In this document: positions 33,824 to 40,858 of the stretch, one piece after another
How the letters are laid out: every line of letters begins with the position of its first letter
Position numbering within the stretch: the first letter of the stretch is position 1
Assembly: GCA_963736055.1 (NCBI GenBank)
Contig: CAVTNM010000009.1
Coordinates: 124,001-188,000, forward strand
Source: AC-32 sp963736055
GTDB lineage: Bacteria > Actinomycetota > Thermoleophilia > Gaiellales > Gaiellaceae
DNA: 64,000 nucleotides
Reading direction: 5' to 3'
Made by a program: the position numbers and the translations under genes
The notes under the pieces: generated by a model
Told to the model about the DNA's origin: nothing
Seen by the model: only the letters and a program-made list of their open reading frames with translations
Databases searched by the model: none

Positions 33824-34012
33824 ATGGAGTTGCTTGACCGCCTCCATAACCCGGGCGGCAGACGCTGCGGTTGCCCGCCCGAATGCATTTGCCAGCGCGG
33901 CGCCTGGGGTCGCGCCCTCCGCTGGTACATCCCAGGACGGTTCCATACCCCGGTTCCGCCAGAGGAGAAGGCTCGCCTGCAAGCCGAAGGAAAATCCTTC
34001 CGCGAGGCTTAG
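33824..34012 (+). CDS. Small cysteine-containing protein, unknown
   Basis: The 62-residue product carries a compact Cys cluster (CGCPPECICQR, four Cys in about 10 residues) and an aromatic, basic middle (WGRALRWYIPGRFH). TAGACT lies exactly 6 nt before ATG 33824, the leaderless arrangement, which makes a real gene more likely than an overlapping frame. Possibly a metal-binding peptide; not assigned. Confidence 0.5.
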   Translation: MELLDRLHNPGGRRCGCPPECICQRGAWGRALRWYIPGRFHTPVPPEEKARLQAEGKSFREA

Positions 34013-34080
34013 GCGGCCCGCAGGCGCGGGGCCGCCGGGCAGCCGAGCAACAAGTCTTGCAATCGCTCGGTGAGCGCGAT

Positions 34081-34896
34081 CTAACCCGGACTGGTCATTG
34101 GAGGAGGAGGCCGCAACACGCCCTGAAGCTGCTCGACTTGCTGGCGAATGAGGGCGGTCGAGTAGGAGAGCTGCTCCGCGCTCGGTGGCGGGGATCCGAG
34201 CCGGAGGGTTCTGTCGGTCTCGAGGCTGCCGGCGAGGTCGTCGAGCCTCTCGCGCACTCGGGCGGCCGCAGCGCGCGATGGATCGTCGGGGGCTCGCGCC
34301 TCGAGCGCTCGCGCCTCCGCGGCCAGAGCCTCGATCTGTCCGGTCACGACCGAGCCCTTGGCGAGCACGTCGTCAAGCGCGACAAGGCAGCGACGGTTGA
34401 GATCAGCCGTCTCGGCGCCCCACTCGGCCGCTCCTGCGCTGTGTCGATGCCACATCACGAGCCCGATAACGAGAGCAGCCGCCAGTGCGAGGCCGAGGGC
34501 GATCCAGCCCCAGGGCGTGCTGCTAGAGGAGGACTCGCCGCTCGTGGTGGCCGGCGGGATAACCAGCGGGACGGTCGTCGTCTCCGCCGTCGTGGCGGTC
34601 TCGGTGGTCGTCTCCGACGTCGTCACCGTCCGCGTGGGCGTGGTCCGTGTCGGTGTTGTCCGTGTCGGAGTGGTCCGCGTCACCCCGGTCTGGGTACTGA
34701 GCGCGCCAAGGCCCCCTCCGCCGCAGGCCCCGAGCGCGAAGCCTGCGACGGCCAGCAAGGCAAGGGCAGGCGCGACCTGCACGAGCCTGCCAAGCACCTT
34801 TCGCCGGTCGGTACCCCCCACGGCGAGAGCTTCATCCCAGCCTAGGCCTGGTACACCACCCCGATTGGATGAACCGCCGAGAACCCGGCCCACCAA
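34081..34896 (-). CDS. Thr-rich membrane-associated protein, possible lipoprotein
   Basis: About 270 residues. A hydrophobic segment ending ALGAC resembles a lipobox (about residues 41-58). A Thr/Pro linker with three T-P-T-R-T repeats and a long Thr/Ser/Glu run follows, then a second membrane helix (GWIALGLALAAALVIGLVMW). A C-terminal helical domain completes it (LNRRCLVALDDVLAKGSVVTGQIEALAAEARALEAR). The start could be internal, nearer the first hydrophobic segment. The linker looks surface-exposed and suited to O-glycosylation. Function unknown. Confidence 0.65.
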   Translation of the reverse strand: MVGRVLGGSSNRGGVPGLGWDEALAVGGTDRRKVLGRLVQVAPALALLAVAGFALGACGGGGLGALSTQTGVTRTTPTRTTPTRTTPTRTVTTSETTTETATTAETTTVPLVIPPATTSGESSSSSTPWGWIALGLALAAALVIGLVMWHRHSAGAAEWGAETADLNRRCLVALDDVLAKGSVVTGQIEALAAEARALEARAPDDPSRAAAARVRERLDDLAGSLETDRTLRLGSPPPSAEQLSYSTALIRQQVEQLQGVLRPPPPMTSPG

Positions 34897-34932
34897 CTCG
34901 AGCCGCGACAGCCGGGCGCTTGTCCGTTCACC

Positions 34933-36450
34933 CTAGTGCGGCGGGATGCTCTGTTCGAAGTGGAAGACGTTTCCCGGGTCGTAACGCCGCTTGATGACGG
35001 CGAGCCTGCGGTAGTTCGAGCCGTAGTACGCCCGCTTCCAATCGACGACATCGGGATCGATGTAGTTCTGATAGGCAAAGCCCGACGCGTACGGCCGCAT
35101 GGAGGCGCGCGTCCCCCGCACCCAGTTCAGATGCGGGCGGGCGGCCTCGCCGGGATTCCAGGAGGCGACGTACTGGCAAGAGAAGAGCGCGTTCCGGTGC
35201 ACGAACGCGGTAGCGCCCTTGTGGACGCGGTTGATTGCGCCGCCGTAGGCGTCCATCAATACCGCGCCGCGGCCGAGCGTCGCCTGGAGAAGCTCGATGC
35301 GGTGCACCAGCCTCGCCACCGCCGCCGGTGGGAGCGGCCGTGTGACGTAATCGGATGCACCTTTGAACGTCTCGCGGCCAAGCGTTCCGCGCGGGCTCAG
35401 ATGGCACGCGTCGACGCTCCCGGAGCACCCGGCCCACTTGAGCACTGCGCGCATGTAGCTCATCGTCGCGGTGGTCACCCTGATCGGCGTTCCCGTGTCG
35501 ACGAGCGGCTGGATCAGCGAGCGGAGCTCCTGCTGGCTGCCGAAAAACTGGCCGCCGGAGACGACGTGGGCTCGCGCGTTCGGCGTCGAGCGGTCTGTCG
35601 CGAGGAGGTCACAAAGGGAGAAGAGCCCGTCGGGCGCATGCGGGGCGAACGCCTGCCAAGCGCGCACCGCCTCGACCGCCTGGGCCCAGGGCCACTCGAT
35701 CGAGTATGTCGACACGTCGCCCACCGGATGCGCCCGGAAGCTGAAGTCGGTGGCGATGCCGAAGTTGCCACCGCCTCCGCCACGTGAGGCCCAGAAGAGG
35801 TCGGGGTGCTCGCTCGCGTCGCAGACGGCCGCCGCCCCCGACGCCGTCACGAGGTGGAGGCGGCGAAGGTTGTCGCAGGTCAGACCGAGCTTCCGGGACG
35901 AGTAGCCGACCCCGCCCCCAAGCGTCAGTCCGGCGATGCCCACAGTTGGGCACGAGCCGGCGGGAACCGTCAGCCCGTGCTGCCAGAGCGCGGAGTAGAC
36001 GTCGATCAGACGGGCGCCGGCACCGACGACTGCCACCCTCCGTGCGGCGTCCACCCGGATCCGGCTCATCCGGCTGAGGTCGACGACGACGCCGCGCGTC
36101 GTCGAGTAGCCGCCGTAGCTGTGGCCGCCCCCGCGCGGGACGATGTGGATCCCGTACTTGCGGGCCCAGCGGACGGTCTTCTCGACATCCTTGACAGTCT
36201 CGGGAAGGACGATCGCGTGCGGCCGCACCCCATCGAAGCGAGTGTTGACGAGGAGCCGCGCGCTCGGGTAGGCGGCACTCCCCGGCGCGACGACGGAACC
36301 ATCGAGCTCGCGGGCGAGCTCGCGCAGACGTCGATCCGGAGCGTTGGCCGGGAGGCGCCCGGCTCGCGCCGGCGCCGCGGCGAGCATGCCGGCGGCGATC
36401 GTCAGTTGCCCTGCGCGCTGGAGGAACTCGCGCCTGTCGAAACCGTCCAC
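34933..36450 (-). CDS. FAD-linked oxidase, berberine-bridge/PCMH type, Tat-exported
   Basis: The 505-residue protein starts with a Tat signal (DRREFLQRAGQLTIAAGMLAAAPARA). The FAD-binding PCMH domain has His110 in PRGGGHSYGGYS and Cys167 in PAGSCPTVGIAG. Together these are the pair that bind FAD bicovalently in berberine-bridge-like oxidases. The C-terminal BBE motif (NYRRLAVIKRRYDPGNVFHFEQSIPP) is intact. Such enzymes oxidise sugars, alkaloids or polyketides with O2; the substrate is unknown. GTG 36450 follows TAGCCT by 6 nt. The gene stands alone, so it looks like accessory secreted metabolism. Confidence 0.88.
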   Translation of the reverse strand: MDGFDRREFLQRAGQLTIAAGMLAAAPARAGRLPANAPDRRLRELARELDGSVVAPGSAAYPSARLLVNTRFDGVRPHAIVLPETVKDVEKTVRWARKYGIHIVPRGGGHSYGGYSTTRGVVVDLSRMSRIRVDAARRVAVVGAGARLIDVYSALWQHGLTVPAGSCPTVGIAGLTLGGGVGYSSRKLGLTCDNLRRLHLVTASGAAAVCDASEHPDLFWASRGGGGGNFGIATDFSFRAHPVGDVSTYSIEWPWAQAVEAVRAWQAFAPHAPDGLFSLCDLLATDRSTPNARAHVVSGGQFFGSQQELRSLIQPLVDTGTPIRVTTATMSYMRAVLKWAGCSGSVDACHLSPRGTLGRETFKGASDYVTRPLPPAAVARLVHRIELLQATLGRGAVLMDAYGGAINRVHKGATAFVHRNALFSCQYVASWNPGEAARPHLNWVRGTRASMRPYASGFAYQNYIDPDVVDWKRAYYGSNYRRLAVIKRRYDPGNVFHFEQSIPPH

Positions 36451-36456
36451 GAGCTG

Positions 36457-36462
36457 AGGCTA
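36457..36462 (-). promoter_or_regulatory. -10 box of the FAD-linked oxidase gene
   Basis: TAGCCT on the minus strand, exactly 6 nt before GTG 36450; no Shine-Dalgarno. Confidence 0.45.
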
Positions 36463-36562
36463 GCGCGGAGTCGTTGGGGATACCGAGTATTTCGAGCGCG
36501 ATCTGAGCTACATCCGGTGCTCGATCTCCAGGCCTCTGGAGTCTCGCAGGGGCCCAGTTGTC

Positions 36563-36748
36563 TCAGACACGGCCTGAGCGCGGCTCCTCGGGGTCGACGT
36601 CCTCGCCGACGTAGTCCTGCTCGACGCGGGAGCGGGCCTCGAATGCCGTCTCCGGGACGTCCGCGCGTTCCTCCCGCTCGGCCTCGCTGAGGGGGTGATC
36701 CGGACCCGGTGTTCGCCACAGCCGTCGCAGCCGGTCGAGCAGGCTCAC
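36563..36748 (-). CDS. Small acidic protein downstream of wrbA, unknown
   Basis: The 61-residue product begins SLLDRLRRLWR (amphipathic helix), followed by an acidic, Glu/Asp/Arg-rich, probably unstructured part. GTG 36748 is 7 nt after the wrbA stop, so it may be translated from the same mRNA. Similar short amphipathic starts occur in the small proteins at 39352 and 38459. Not assigned. Confidence 0.45.
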   Translation of the reverse strand: MSLLDRLRRLWRTPGPDHPLSEAEREERADVPETAFEARSRVEQDYVGEDVDPEEPRSGRV

Positions 36749-36755
36749 CGCGCGC

Positions 36756-37433
36756 TCACATCCTGGCCGAGCCGGCGAAGCTCTCGGGGCTCGGGCGCTG
36801 GACGTCGAACGCGCCGGCGCGGCGCGCCTGCGCGATCACGCCGGCGAACCGGGCCAGCCGCTGCCCCTGGTAGTGCGCGACGGCGAGCGCCTGCTCGTCA
36901 GGCCCGGTGACCGTGTGGCCGCTGACATAGGAGGTCCCGTACGGGTTGCCGCCGGCGGCGAAGACCTCGCGGACGGTGTAGCCGAGAGGCAGAACCAGCA
37001 TGCCCCAGTGGTAGAGCGTGTTGTTCAACGCCAGGATCGTCGTCTCCTGGCCGCCGTGGACGGTTTGGGACGCCGTGAAGCTCGTGGCGACCTTGTCGGC
37101 GAGCTTGCCGGCCTGCCAAAGGGCCCCGGCCTGGTCGATGAACTGCTTCAGCTGTGCGGCGATGTTCCCGAATCGGGTCGGCGACCCGAAGGCGACTCCG
37201 TCTGCCCAGTCGAGGTCGTCCAGCATTGCGACCGGCGCCTCGGCGACCTGTGAGCGGTGCCGGCCCCAGTACTGGTTCTGCGAGATCAGCAACTCTGAGG
37301 CGAGCTCCTCGACGTGCCGGAGCCGGACCTCCGCGCCCGCTCCCTCCGCGCCCTGGGCGACGGCCTGGGCGAGCCCGTGCACGTTTCCCGTGGCGCTGTA
37401 GTAGACGACCGCGATCTTCGTGCGCTCGGTCAC
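36756..37433 (-). CDS. wrbA: NAD(P)H:quinone oxidoreductase, WrbA type
   Basis: The 225-residue flavodoxin-like protein binds FMN with SATGN (about residues 13-17) and shows WrbA hallmarks: DGVAFGSPTRFGNIAAQLKQFID, TASQTVHGGQETTILALNNTLYHWGMLVLPLGYT and GGNPYGTSYVSG. WrbA reduces quinones by two electrons, preventing semiquinone formation. GTG 37433 follows TACGCT by 6 nt. It is divergent from the small-protein gene at 37468 with only 34 nt between start codons. Confidence 0.92.
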   Translation of the reverse strand: MTERTKIAVVYYSATGNVHGLAQAVAQGAEGAGAEVRLRHVEELASELLISQNQYWGRHRSQVAEAPVAMLDDLDWADGVAFGSPTRFGNIAAQLKQFIDQAGALWQAGKLADKVATSFTASQTVHGGQETTILALNNTLYHWGMLVLPLGYTVREVFAAGGNPYGTSYVSGHTVTGPDEQALAVAHYQGQRLARFAGVIAQARRAGAFDVQRPSPESFAGSARM

Positions 37434-37467
37434 CAGGGCAGCGTAAACCGGGAGTACCCTTACCGCT
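37434..37467. promoter_or_regulatory. 34-bp divergent region with two leaderless -10 boxes
   Basis: Minus strand: TACGCT (37440-37445), 6 nt before the wrbA GTG. Plus strand: TACCCT (37455-37460), 7 nt before ATG 37468. The two -10 boxes are 9 bp apart, so each -35 region would lie inside the other gene and the promoters should compete. Confidence 0.45.
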
Positions 37468-37758
37468 ATGGACCGGGTCGTTCTCGTGGCTCATTTGAAA
37501 CCGGGCAGTCGGCAGCGGGCGCAGGAGCTTCTGGCCGAGCACTCTTCCCGTGAGGACCTCAAGGCGGCCTTCGACAGACACGCGATTTTTCTGTCGGACA
37601 CCGAGGCTGTGTTCTTCTTCGAGGGTCCGGACGCGGACAGGTCGGTCAGGGCGATTTTCAACGACCCCGGCGCGAGCGAGATCGGTCACTGGCTCCCGCT
37701 TTTCGACGGGCCGTTGCATTGGGCGCCGGAAGCGTACTTCTGGACCTCGAGCGCCTAG
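37468..37758 (+). CDS. Small protein, paralogue of the protein at 33445 (unknown function)
   Basis: The 96-residue product matches the protein encoded at 33445-33735 in length and pattern (VVLVAHLKPGSRQRAQELL; AVFFFEGPDADRSVRAIFNDP; WLPLFDGPLHWAPEAYFW). Both are the size of Dabb/ferredoxin-like domains. Divergent transcription with the FMN enzyme WrbA is suggestive but does not define a role. A strong terminator follows. Confidence 0.75.
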   Translation: MDRVVLVAHLKPGSRQRAQELLAEHSSREDLKAAFDRHAIFLSDTEAVFFFEGPDADRSVRAIFNDPGASEIGHWLPLFDGPLHWAPEAYFWTSSA

Positions 37759-37777
37759 GACGACGCTGAACACACGC

Positions 37778-37816
37778 GCCCCCGGCTCGCAGGGCTGGGG
37801 GAAACGAGCCGGGGGC
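37778..37816 (+). terminator. Terminator after the 37468 gene
   Basis: Perfect 12-nt arms GCCCCCGGCTCG (37778-37789) and complement (37805-37816), 15-nt loop, 20 nt after the stop. Confidence 0.7.
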
Positions 37817-37855
37817 TGTGTGACCTCCGTACCGACTGGAATCGGTGCCGGGCGG

Positions 37856-38074
37856 TTAGGCGGCAGCGCCGGTTTGACCCGTTTGGACTACATCCTCGAC
37901 GACCAGCACCGGAGGCTGGTCGGCGTCGTCGTCGCGCGTGCCGACCACGCGCAGCGTCTTGTGCCCGAAGTGAATCGTCTCGCCGGGGCCCCAGTTCGGC
38001 ACGGCGCTGCTGAGTGACGAGGGCTCGGCCGGCGTTCCGTCTGCCTTCTCGAGCTTGAACAGAAACCCTGCCAT
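37856..38074 (-). CDS. Small protein of unknown function
   Basis: A 72-residue acidic protein (AGFLFKLEKADGTPAEPSSL ... GPGETIHFGHKTLRVVGTRDDDADQPPVLVVEDV), beta-rich, resembling a short barrel. ATG 38074 is fixed by a strong Shine-Dalgarno (GGAAGGGAG) 5 nt upstream. No family recognised. Confidence 0.65.
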   Translation of the reverse strand: MAGFLFKLEKADGTPAEPSSLSSAVPNWGPGETIHFGHKTLRVVGTRDDDADQPPVLVVEDVVQTGQTGAAA

Positions 38075-38215
38075 TCGGTTCTCCCTTCCGTTGTCGGCTG
38101 GGACCGAACGGCAGGGCGAGGGTATCGCACTGCTTGAACTGAGGGCGCTCGCGACCGAAGCCAAGCCGAGCCGAACGCCAGGGCCCCGCCGCCCGGTCGT
38201 ATCCTTCAGCCCGAG

Positions 38216-38425
38216 ATGCTTGGCACGCTGAGGAACCTTCGCAAGCAGCTGCGCTTCGGCTCACTTGGGCGCCGTGACTCTACGAGTGCTGCAGAGCGGC
38301 CCACGGAGAATCTCGACGGCATGACGGCGGCGCACTCCGGTCGCGAAATCGACACAGGTGGCGAGGGCGGCGGGATTCCGCCGGGCTACGTCAAGTCATA
38401 CGACGAAGGCCGCCCTCGGCACTAG
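38216..38425 (+). CDS. Small protein with C-terminal PPGY...K-S-Y-D-E motif, relative of the next gene
   Basis: The 69-residue product has a basic N-terminal helix (LGTLRNLRKQLRFGSLGRR), a variable middle, and the ending IPPGYVKSYDEGRPRH. The same ending in altered form (VPPAYSTKSFDEQSRGRPRR) and a similar LRN basic start occur in the convergent gene at 38459-38668. TATCCT lies 10 nt before ATG 38216. Conservation of the C-terminal motif between two genes argues that both are real. Function unknown. Confidence 0.6.
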   Translation: MLGTLRNLRKQLRFGSLGRRDSTSAAERPTENLDGMTAAHSGREIDTGGEGGGIPPGYVKSYDEGRPRH

Positions 38426-38437
38426 CGAGGCGAGGGC
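38412..38437. terminator. Bidirectional terminator-like hairpin between convergent small genes
   Basis: GCCCTCG (38412-38418) and CGAGGGC (38431-38437), 12-nt loop, spanning the stop of the plus-strand gene and placed 22 nt from the stop of the minus-strand gene. Confidence 0.5.
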
Positions 38438-38458
38438 CGGGCGGCGAGCCGAACGCCT

Positions 38459-38668
38459 CTAGCGTCTCGGCCTCCCGCGGCTCTGCTCATCAAAGCTCTT
38501 AGTGGAGTATGCGGGTGGCACCTGCCCCGCATCGACAACCTGTTTTTCTTGGTCGCTCAGATGGCCGCGGTCGGGCTCCCGCCGGCCCCGCTTCTTCCTA
38601 CGAGATCCTTCAATCCAGTTCCTCAGTCTCGTGAGGATGCTGGCGTCACTTCCCTGATCAAAGGCCAT
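38459..38668 (-). CDS. Small basic protein with C-terminal PPAY...K-S-F-D-E motif
   Basis: The 69-residue product has an N-terminal amphipathic part (ILTRLRNWIEGSRRKKRGRRE) and a C-terminal VPPAYSTKSFDEQSRG, related to the convergent gene at 38216-38425. ATG 38668 has TAGGAG about 11 nt upstream. Function unknown; the C-terminal motif may be a peptide-binding or tail signal. Confidence 0.6.
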   Translation of the reverse strand: MAFDQGSDASILTRLRNWIEGSRRKKRGRREPDRGHLSDQEKQVVDAGQVPPAYSTKSFDEQSRGRPRR

Positions 38669-38681
38669 GCGCAGCGATCTC

Positions 38682-38894
38682 CTAACAGGCCCCCGCTTCG
38701 GTCCAGGCGTCGTCCGGCGACCAAGTGTGCTCGTGGAAGCAGTGCGGACACATGAATGTCCGCTCGCTTCGGTTGTCGGTTGTGAAGGAAGCAGGATCGG
38801 TCCTCATGCCGGTTGGCACGCCCTCACCCGATTCCGCGCACCTGACCATCACGCGATGCAGGCACGGCGGTTCGTTTTTGCAATCGTCGGACAT
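38682..38894 (-). CDS. Small Cys/His-rich, probably zinc-binding protein
   Basis: A 70-residue protein: MSDDCKNEPPCLHRVMVRCAESGEG at the start, and CPHCFHEHTWSPDDAW near the end. CxxC with nearby His and three further Cys suggests one zinc site. ATG 38894 is supported by GGGAGG 5 nt upstream. The longer frame upstream reads through a direct repeat and is not believed. Confidence 0.6.
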   Translation of the reverse strand: MSDDCKNEPPCLHRVMVRCAESGEGVPTGMRTDPASFTTDNRSERTFMCPHCFHEHTWSPDDAWTEAGAC

Positions 38895-38903
38895 CCCGCA
38901 CCT

Positions 38904-38966
38904 CCCTGGTTTCGGTGATGTACGACATGCCGCAGCTCCTGGTTTTGGCGATGTACGACGTGCCAC
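38904..38966. repeat. Imperfect direct repeat upstream of the 38682 gene
   Basis: Two copies with a 33-nt period share CTGGTTT, then GGYGATGTACGAC, then RTGCC. They lie directly 5' of the minus-strand gene ending at 38894, so they may contain duplicated promoter or operator sequence. Confidence 0.5.
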
Positions 38967-39225
38967 GACCTTAGTCGCTAGTGGGCGCACAAGAAATCGG
39001 AGGAATCCCTACGTCGTGCTACTGCCGGGCGCGGGCCGAACGCACGGGGCGCTTCCCACGACCGGCTCCGATCGCCGGCTCCACTGGAGGCCCGCGGCCG
39101 CGTCGCCACGCACCCAGAGAGATGGATCAGCCCCAAGCACTGGTCCTCCGCTAGGCCCCCCGGGCATGAAGATGGGTCACATGGCCCATGGACAGGAGAA
39201 CACCAATTCTGGGACTCTTTGGCGA

Positions 39226-39310
39226 GTGGGGCCGATGCGGTGGCGCTTGGGGGCAAGACGCCAAAACAGGTCTCAGTTCTGAGCCAACTGCGGTCTTGGC
39301 TCGGCCCCAC
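39226..39310. ncRNA. Candidate structured RNA or complex terminator
   Basis: Bases 39226-39235 (GTGGGGCCGA) pair perfectly with 39301-39310. Inside are a hairpin TGGCGCTT/AAGACGCCA (39241-39263, one bulge), a small stem CTCA/TGAG (39272-39282) and GCCAA/TTGGC (39283-39287 and 39296-39300), the last stacking directly on the outer stem. Together they form a compact multibranch fold of 85 nt in a 457-bp region (38895-39351) that has no convincing gene. It lies downstream of the minus-strand gene 39352-39552. No U-run or promoter was found. Confidence 0.35.
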
Positions 39311-39351
39311 TTCTTTACGATGAAGGCTCCGCGTGCCGTCCGTCTGAGCAG

Positions 39352-39552
39352 CTACTCGCCCAGCCGCTCGGCGTCCTCGATGGTCGCCTCGCCTGCGAGC
39401 CTCGCGGTCCGCTCATCGGCGGCAATGCCTTCGATGTCGCCGGACGAGATAGCTCGCTCCTCCGGCGTCTCGACGGCTGTGTCCTCCGCCCGCTCGATGG
39501 CGTCGTCGTCCTCACGCTTTCGAAGCTTGGCCCACCAGGAGCGTAGTCCCAT
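39352..39552 (-). CDS. Small acidic protein, unknown
   Basis: The 66-residue product starts GLRSWWAKLRKRED (basic amphipathic) and continues with an acidic helical part rich in Glu/Ala/Asp. TAGACT lies exactly 6 nt before ATG 39552 on the minus strand, so a leaderless real gene is likely. Its composition resembles the small protein downstream of wrbA. Confidence 0.6.
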   Translation of the reverse strand: MGLRSWWAKLRKREDDDAIERAEDTAVETPEERAISSGDIEGIAADERTARLAGEATIEDAERLGE

Positions 39553-39664
39553 CCGGCCAGTCTACGGGGAGGCCTTCCGAGGACACCGACGGCTCGAGCA
39601 TCCACATCAAGACTGACGGAAACGTTTGGCGTGCGAGGTAGGTACGTCCCAGATGGCGTGAGGC

Positions 39665-39985
39665 CTACGGTGACGCGCGATCCTCGACCAGATAGTCGTG
39701 AAGGTCGACGAGGTCCTCGATGGCCGTCTCGATGTCCTCCTGCTCGACCTCGGTCGTCTCCGCGGCACGGCTGATCTCCCGCGCCGCCAGGAAGTCGTAC
39801 ACAACGTCGGGATCCTCGCTCTCGACCCGGACCGGGTTCTCGAGGTCGTAGCCGCGCTCGTTCAGCATCTCCTCGACTGCGCGGACCATTTCGGGCAGCG
39901 CCTCGTCGGGCGCTCCTTCGGCGAGCTCTTGCAGCTCAACCCAGCGCGTTTCCCACTCGTGGAGGTCGAGACCTGGTTCGCTCAT
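39665..39985 (-). CDS. Conserved-looking acidic helical protein, unknown
   Basis: A 106-residue soluble protein (WETRWVELQELAEGAPDEALPEMVRAVEEMLNERGYDL ... DVVYDFLAAREISRAAE ... EDIETAIEDLVDLHDYLVEDR), predicted all-alpha. A TATGCT -10-like box lies 12 nt before ATG 39985. It is the last chromosomal gene before the integrated element. No family recognised. Confidence 0.7.
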   Translation of the reverse strand: MSEPGLDLHEWETRWVELQELAEGAPDEALPEMVRAVEEMLNERGYDLENPVRVESEDPDVVYDFLAAREISRAAETTEVEQEDIETAIEDLVDLHDYLVEDRASP

Positions 39986-40095
39986 GCGGGTGAGAGCAGC
40001 ATAGGCGCAGGTAAAGCCCTACGTCCTCCGGCACACCTTCATCAGTGAGTGATTGGGCAGCGAGTCGACTGGCTGGCACGGCGACTGAGAACCGA

Positions 40096-40119
40096 AAAGC
40101 CCCGTGGTTGCGGGGCTTT
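40096..40119. terminator. Terminator hairpin left of attL (original tRNA-Pro terminator)
   Basis: AAAGCCCCG (40096-40104) and CGGGGCTTT (40111-40119) with a 6-nt loop. Similar in sequence and position to the hairpin 5' of attR (50398-50419). It is best explained as the original terminator of tRNA-Pro, displaced by integration. Confidence 0.65.
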
Positions 40120-40124
40120 CCTTT

Positions 40125-40168
40125 CATCGGGGCGCCGAGATTTGAACTCGGGACCTCTAGTCCCCCAG
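40125..40168. repeat. attL: 44-nt copy of the 3' part of tRNA-Pro
   Basis: Identical over 44 nt to 50425-50468. In the minus-strand sense it carries the tRNA 3' acceptor strand, T-arm and part of the anticodon arm, with no 5' half; it diverges just after CCCCCAG. This is the tRNA remnant left by site-specific integration. Confidence 0.93.
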
Positions 40169-40274
40169 GCTAGTTCTCGGGGCGGGTGTGGTGAGGTGCG
40201 GAGTGGCGAGAAGTCGGACGTTTGCAGGGAAATCCTGGTGCCGGCGAGACGACTCGTCCGCTCGTTGCGGGCAC

Positions 40275-40309
40275 CGAAAACCCGACGTATGGGCGCGTAA
40301 TGGGCGCGC
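40275..40309 (+). repeat. Element-internal 35-nt repeat, left copy (possible arm-type site)
   Basis: Matches 50329-50363 at 32 of 35 positions, same orientation. The core GGGCGCGTAATGGGCGCGC is itself a doubled GGGCGCG. It lies about 107 bp inside attL; the right copy is about 62 bp inside attR. Integrase arm sites or a relic of an earlier insertion are both possible. Confidence 0.6.
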
Positions 40310-40384
40310 AGGTTTGCCAGTTAGTAAACGGCTCCGTGTCGGGTCGCGCGTCGGCCCCGGGCGAGCACTAAACTCCCCGCAGTC

Positions 40385-40804
40385 GTGAGTGACACCGTCC
40401 ACGGGTACGGCGCCGACGCCGAGCTCGACGGCTCGACACTTCGCCTCACCGCCACCGGGAAGATGGGCCGCGGCGCCCTCGGAACCGACGTGCGGGAGAT
40501 CGACGTCCCACAGCTAAGGGCGCTCTCGTACAGCAAGGGCAGCATGATCAAGAACGGCCACCTTGAGCTCGTCGACGAGCGCGGCAAGAGCATCGTCCAC
40601 TTCCGCAAGAAGGACAACGATCAGTGGCGCTCACTGTATGAACGGCTCGTCGAGTTTGCGCCCGCCGGCGCCGATGAAGTGCCGACCAGTGACGCGCCGC
40701 TGTTCAGCGAGGACATGCAGCAGGCGATCGCGAGCATGGAGGCATGGGCCGAGCGCAAGAAGGCGGAGGCCGAGGCGAAGGAGTCTGCTAAGCGCGGCGA
40801 GTAA
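40385..40804 (+). CDS. DUF4429/PH-like domain protein
   Basis: The 139-residue protein has an N-terminal beta-rich PH-like domain (GADAELDGSTLRLTATGKMGRGALGTDVREIDVPQLRALSY ... NGHLELVDERGKSIVHFRKKDNDQWRSLYERL) typical of DUF4429. A Lys/Glu-rich helix (WAERKKAEAEAKESAK) completes it. DUF4429 proteins are common in actinobacteria and their phages; the function is not known. TAAACT at 40369 gives a near-leaderless GTG 40385. A terminator follows. Confidence 0.7.
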   Translation: MSDTVHGYGADAELDGSTLRLTATGKMGRGALGTDVREIDVPQLRALSYSKGSMIKNGHLELVDERGKSIVHFRKKDNDQWRSLYERLVEFAPAGADEVPTSDAPLFSEDMQQAIASMEAWAERKKAEAEAKESAKRGE

Positions 40805-40808
40805 CGCC

Positions 40809-40832
40809 GAGAGCCCGGCGAAGCGGGCTCTC
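40809..40832 (+). terminator. Terminator after the DUF4429-like gene
   Basis: GAGAGCCCG (40809-40817) and CGGGCTCTC (40824-40832) with a 6-nt loop, immediately after the stop codon. Confidence 0.75.
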
Positions 40833-40858
40833 CTCCGTTCACGGGCGCGTGAGGCGAT

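Noticed and set aside
40049..40300. Plus-strand frame reading RRDLNSGPLVPQ over the left att site
   Set aside because: This is the translation of the tRNA-Pro 3' remnant (a common artefact), not a gene.
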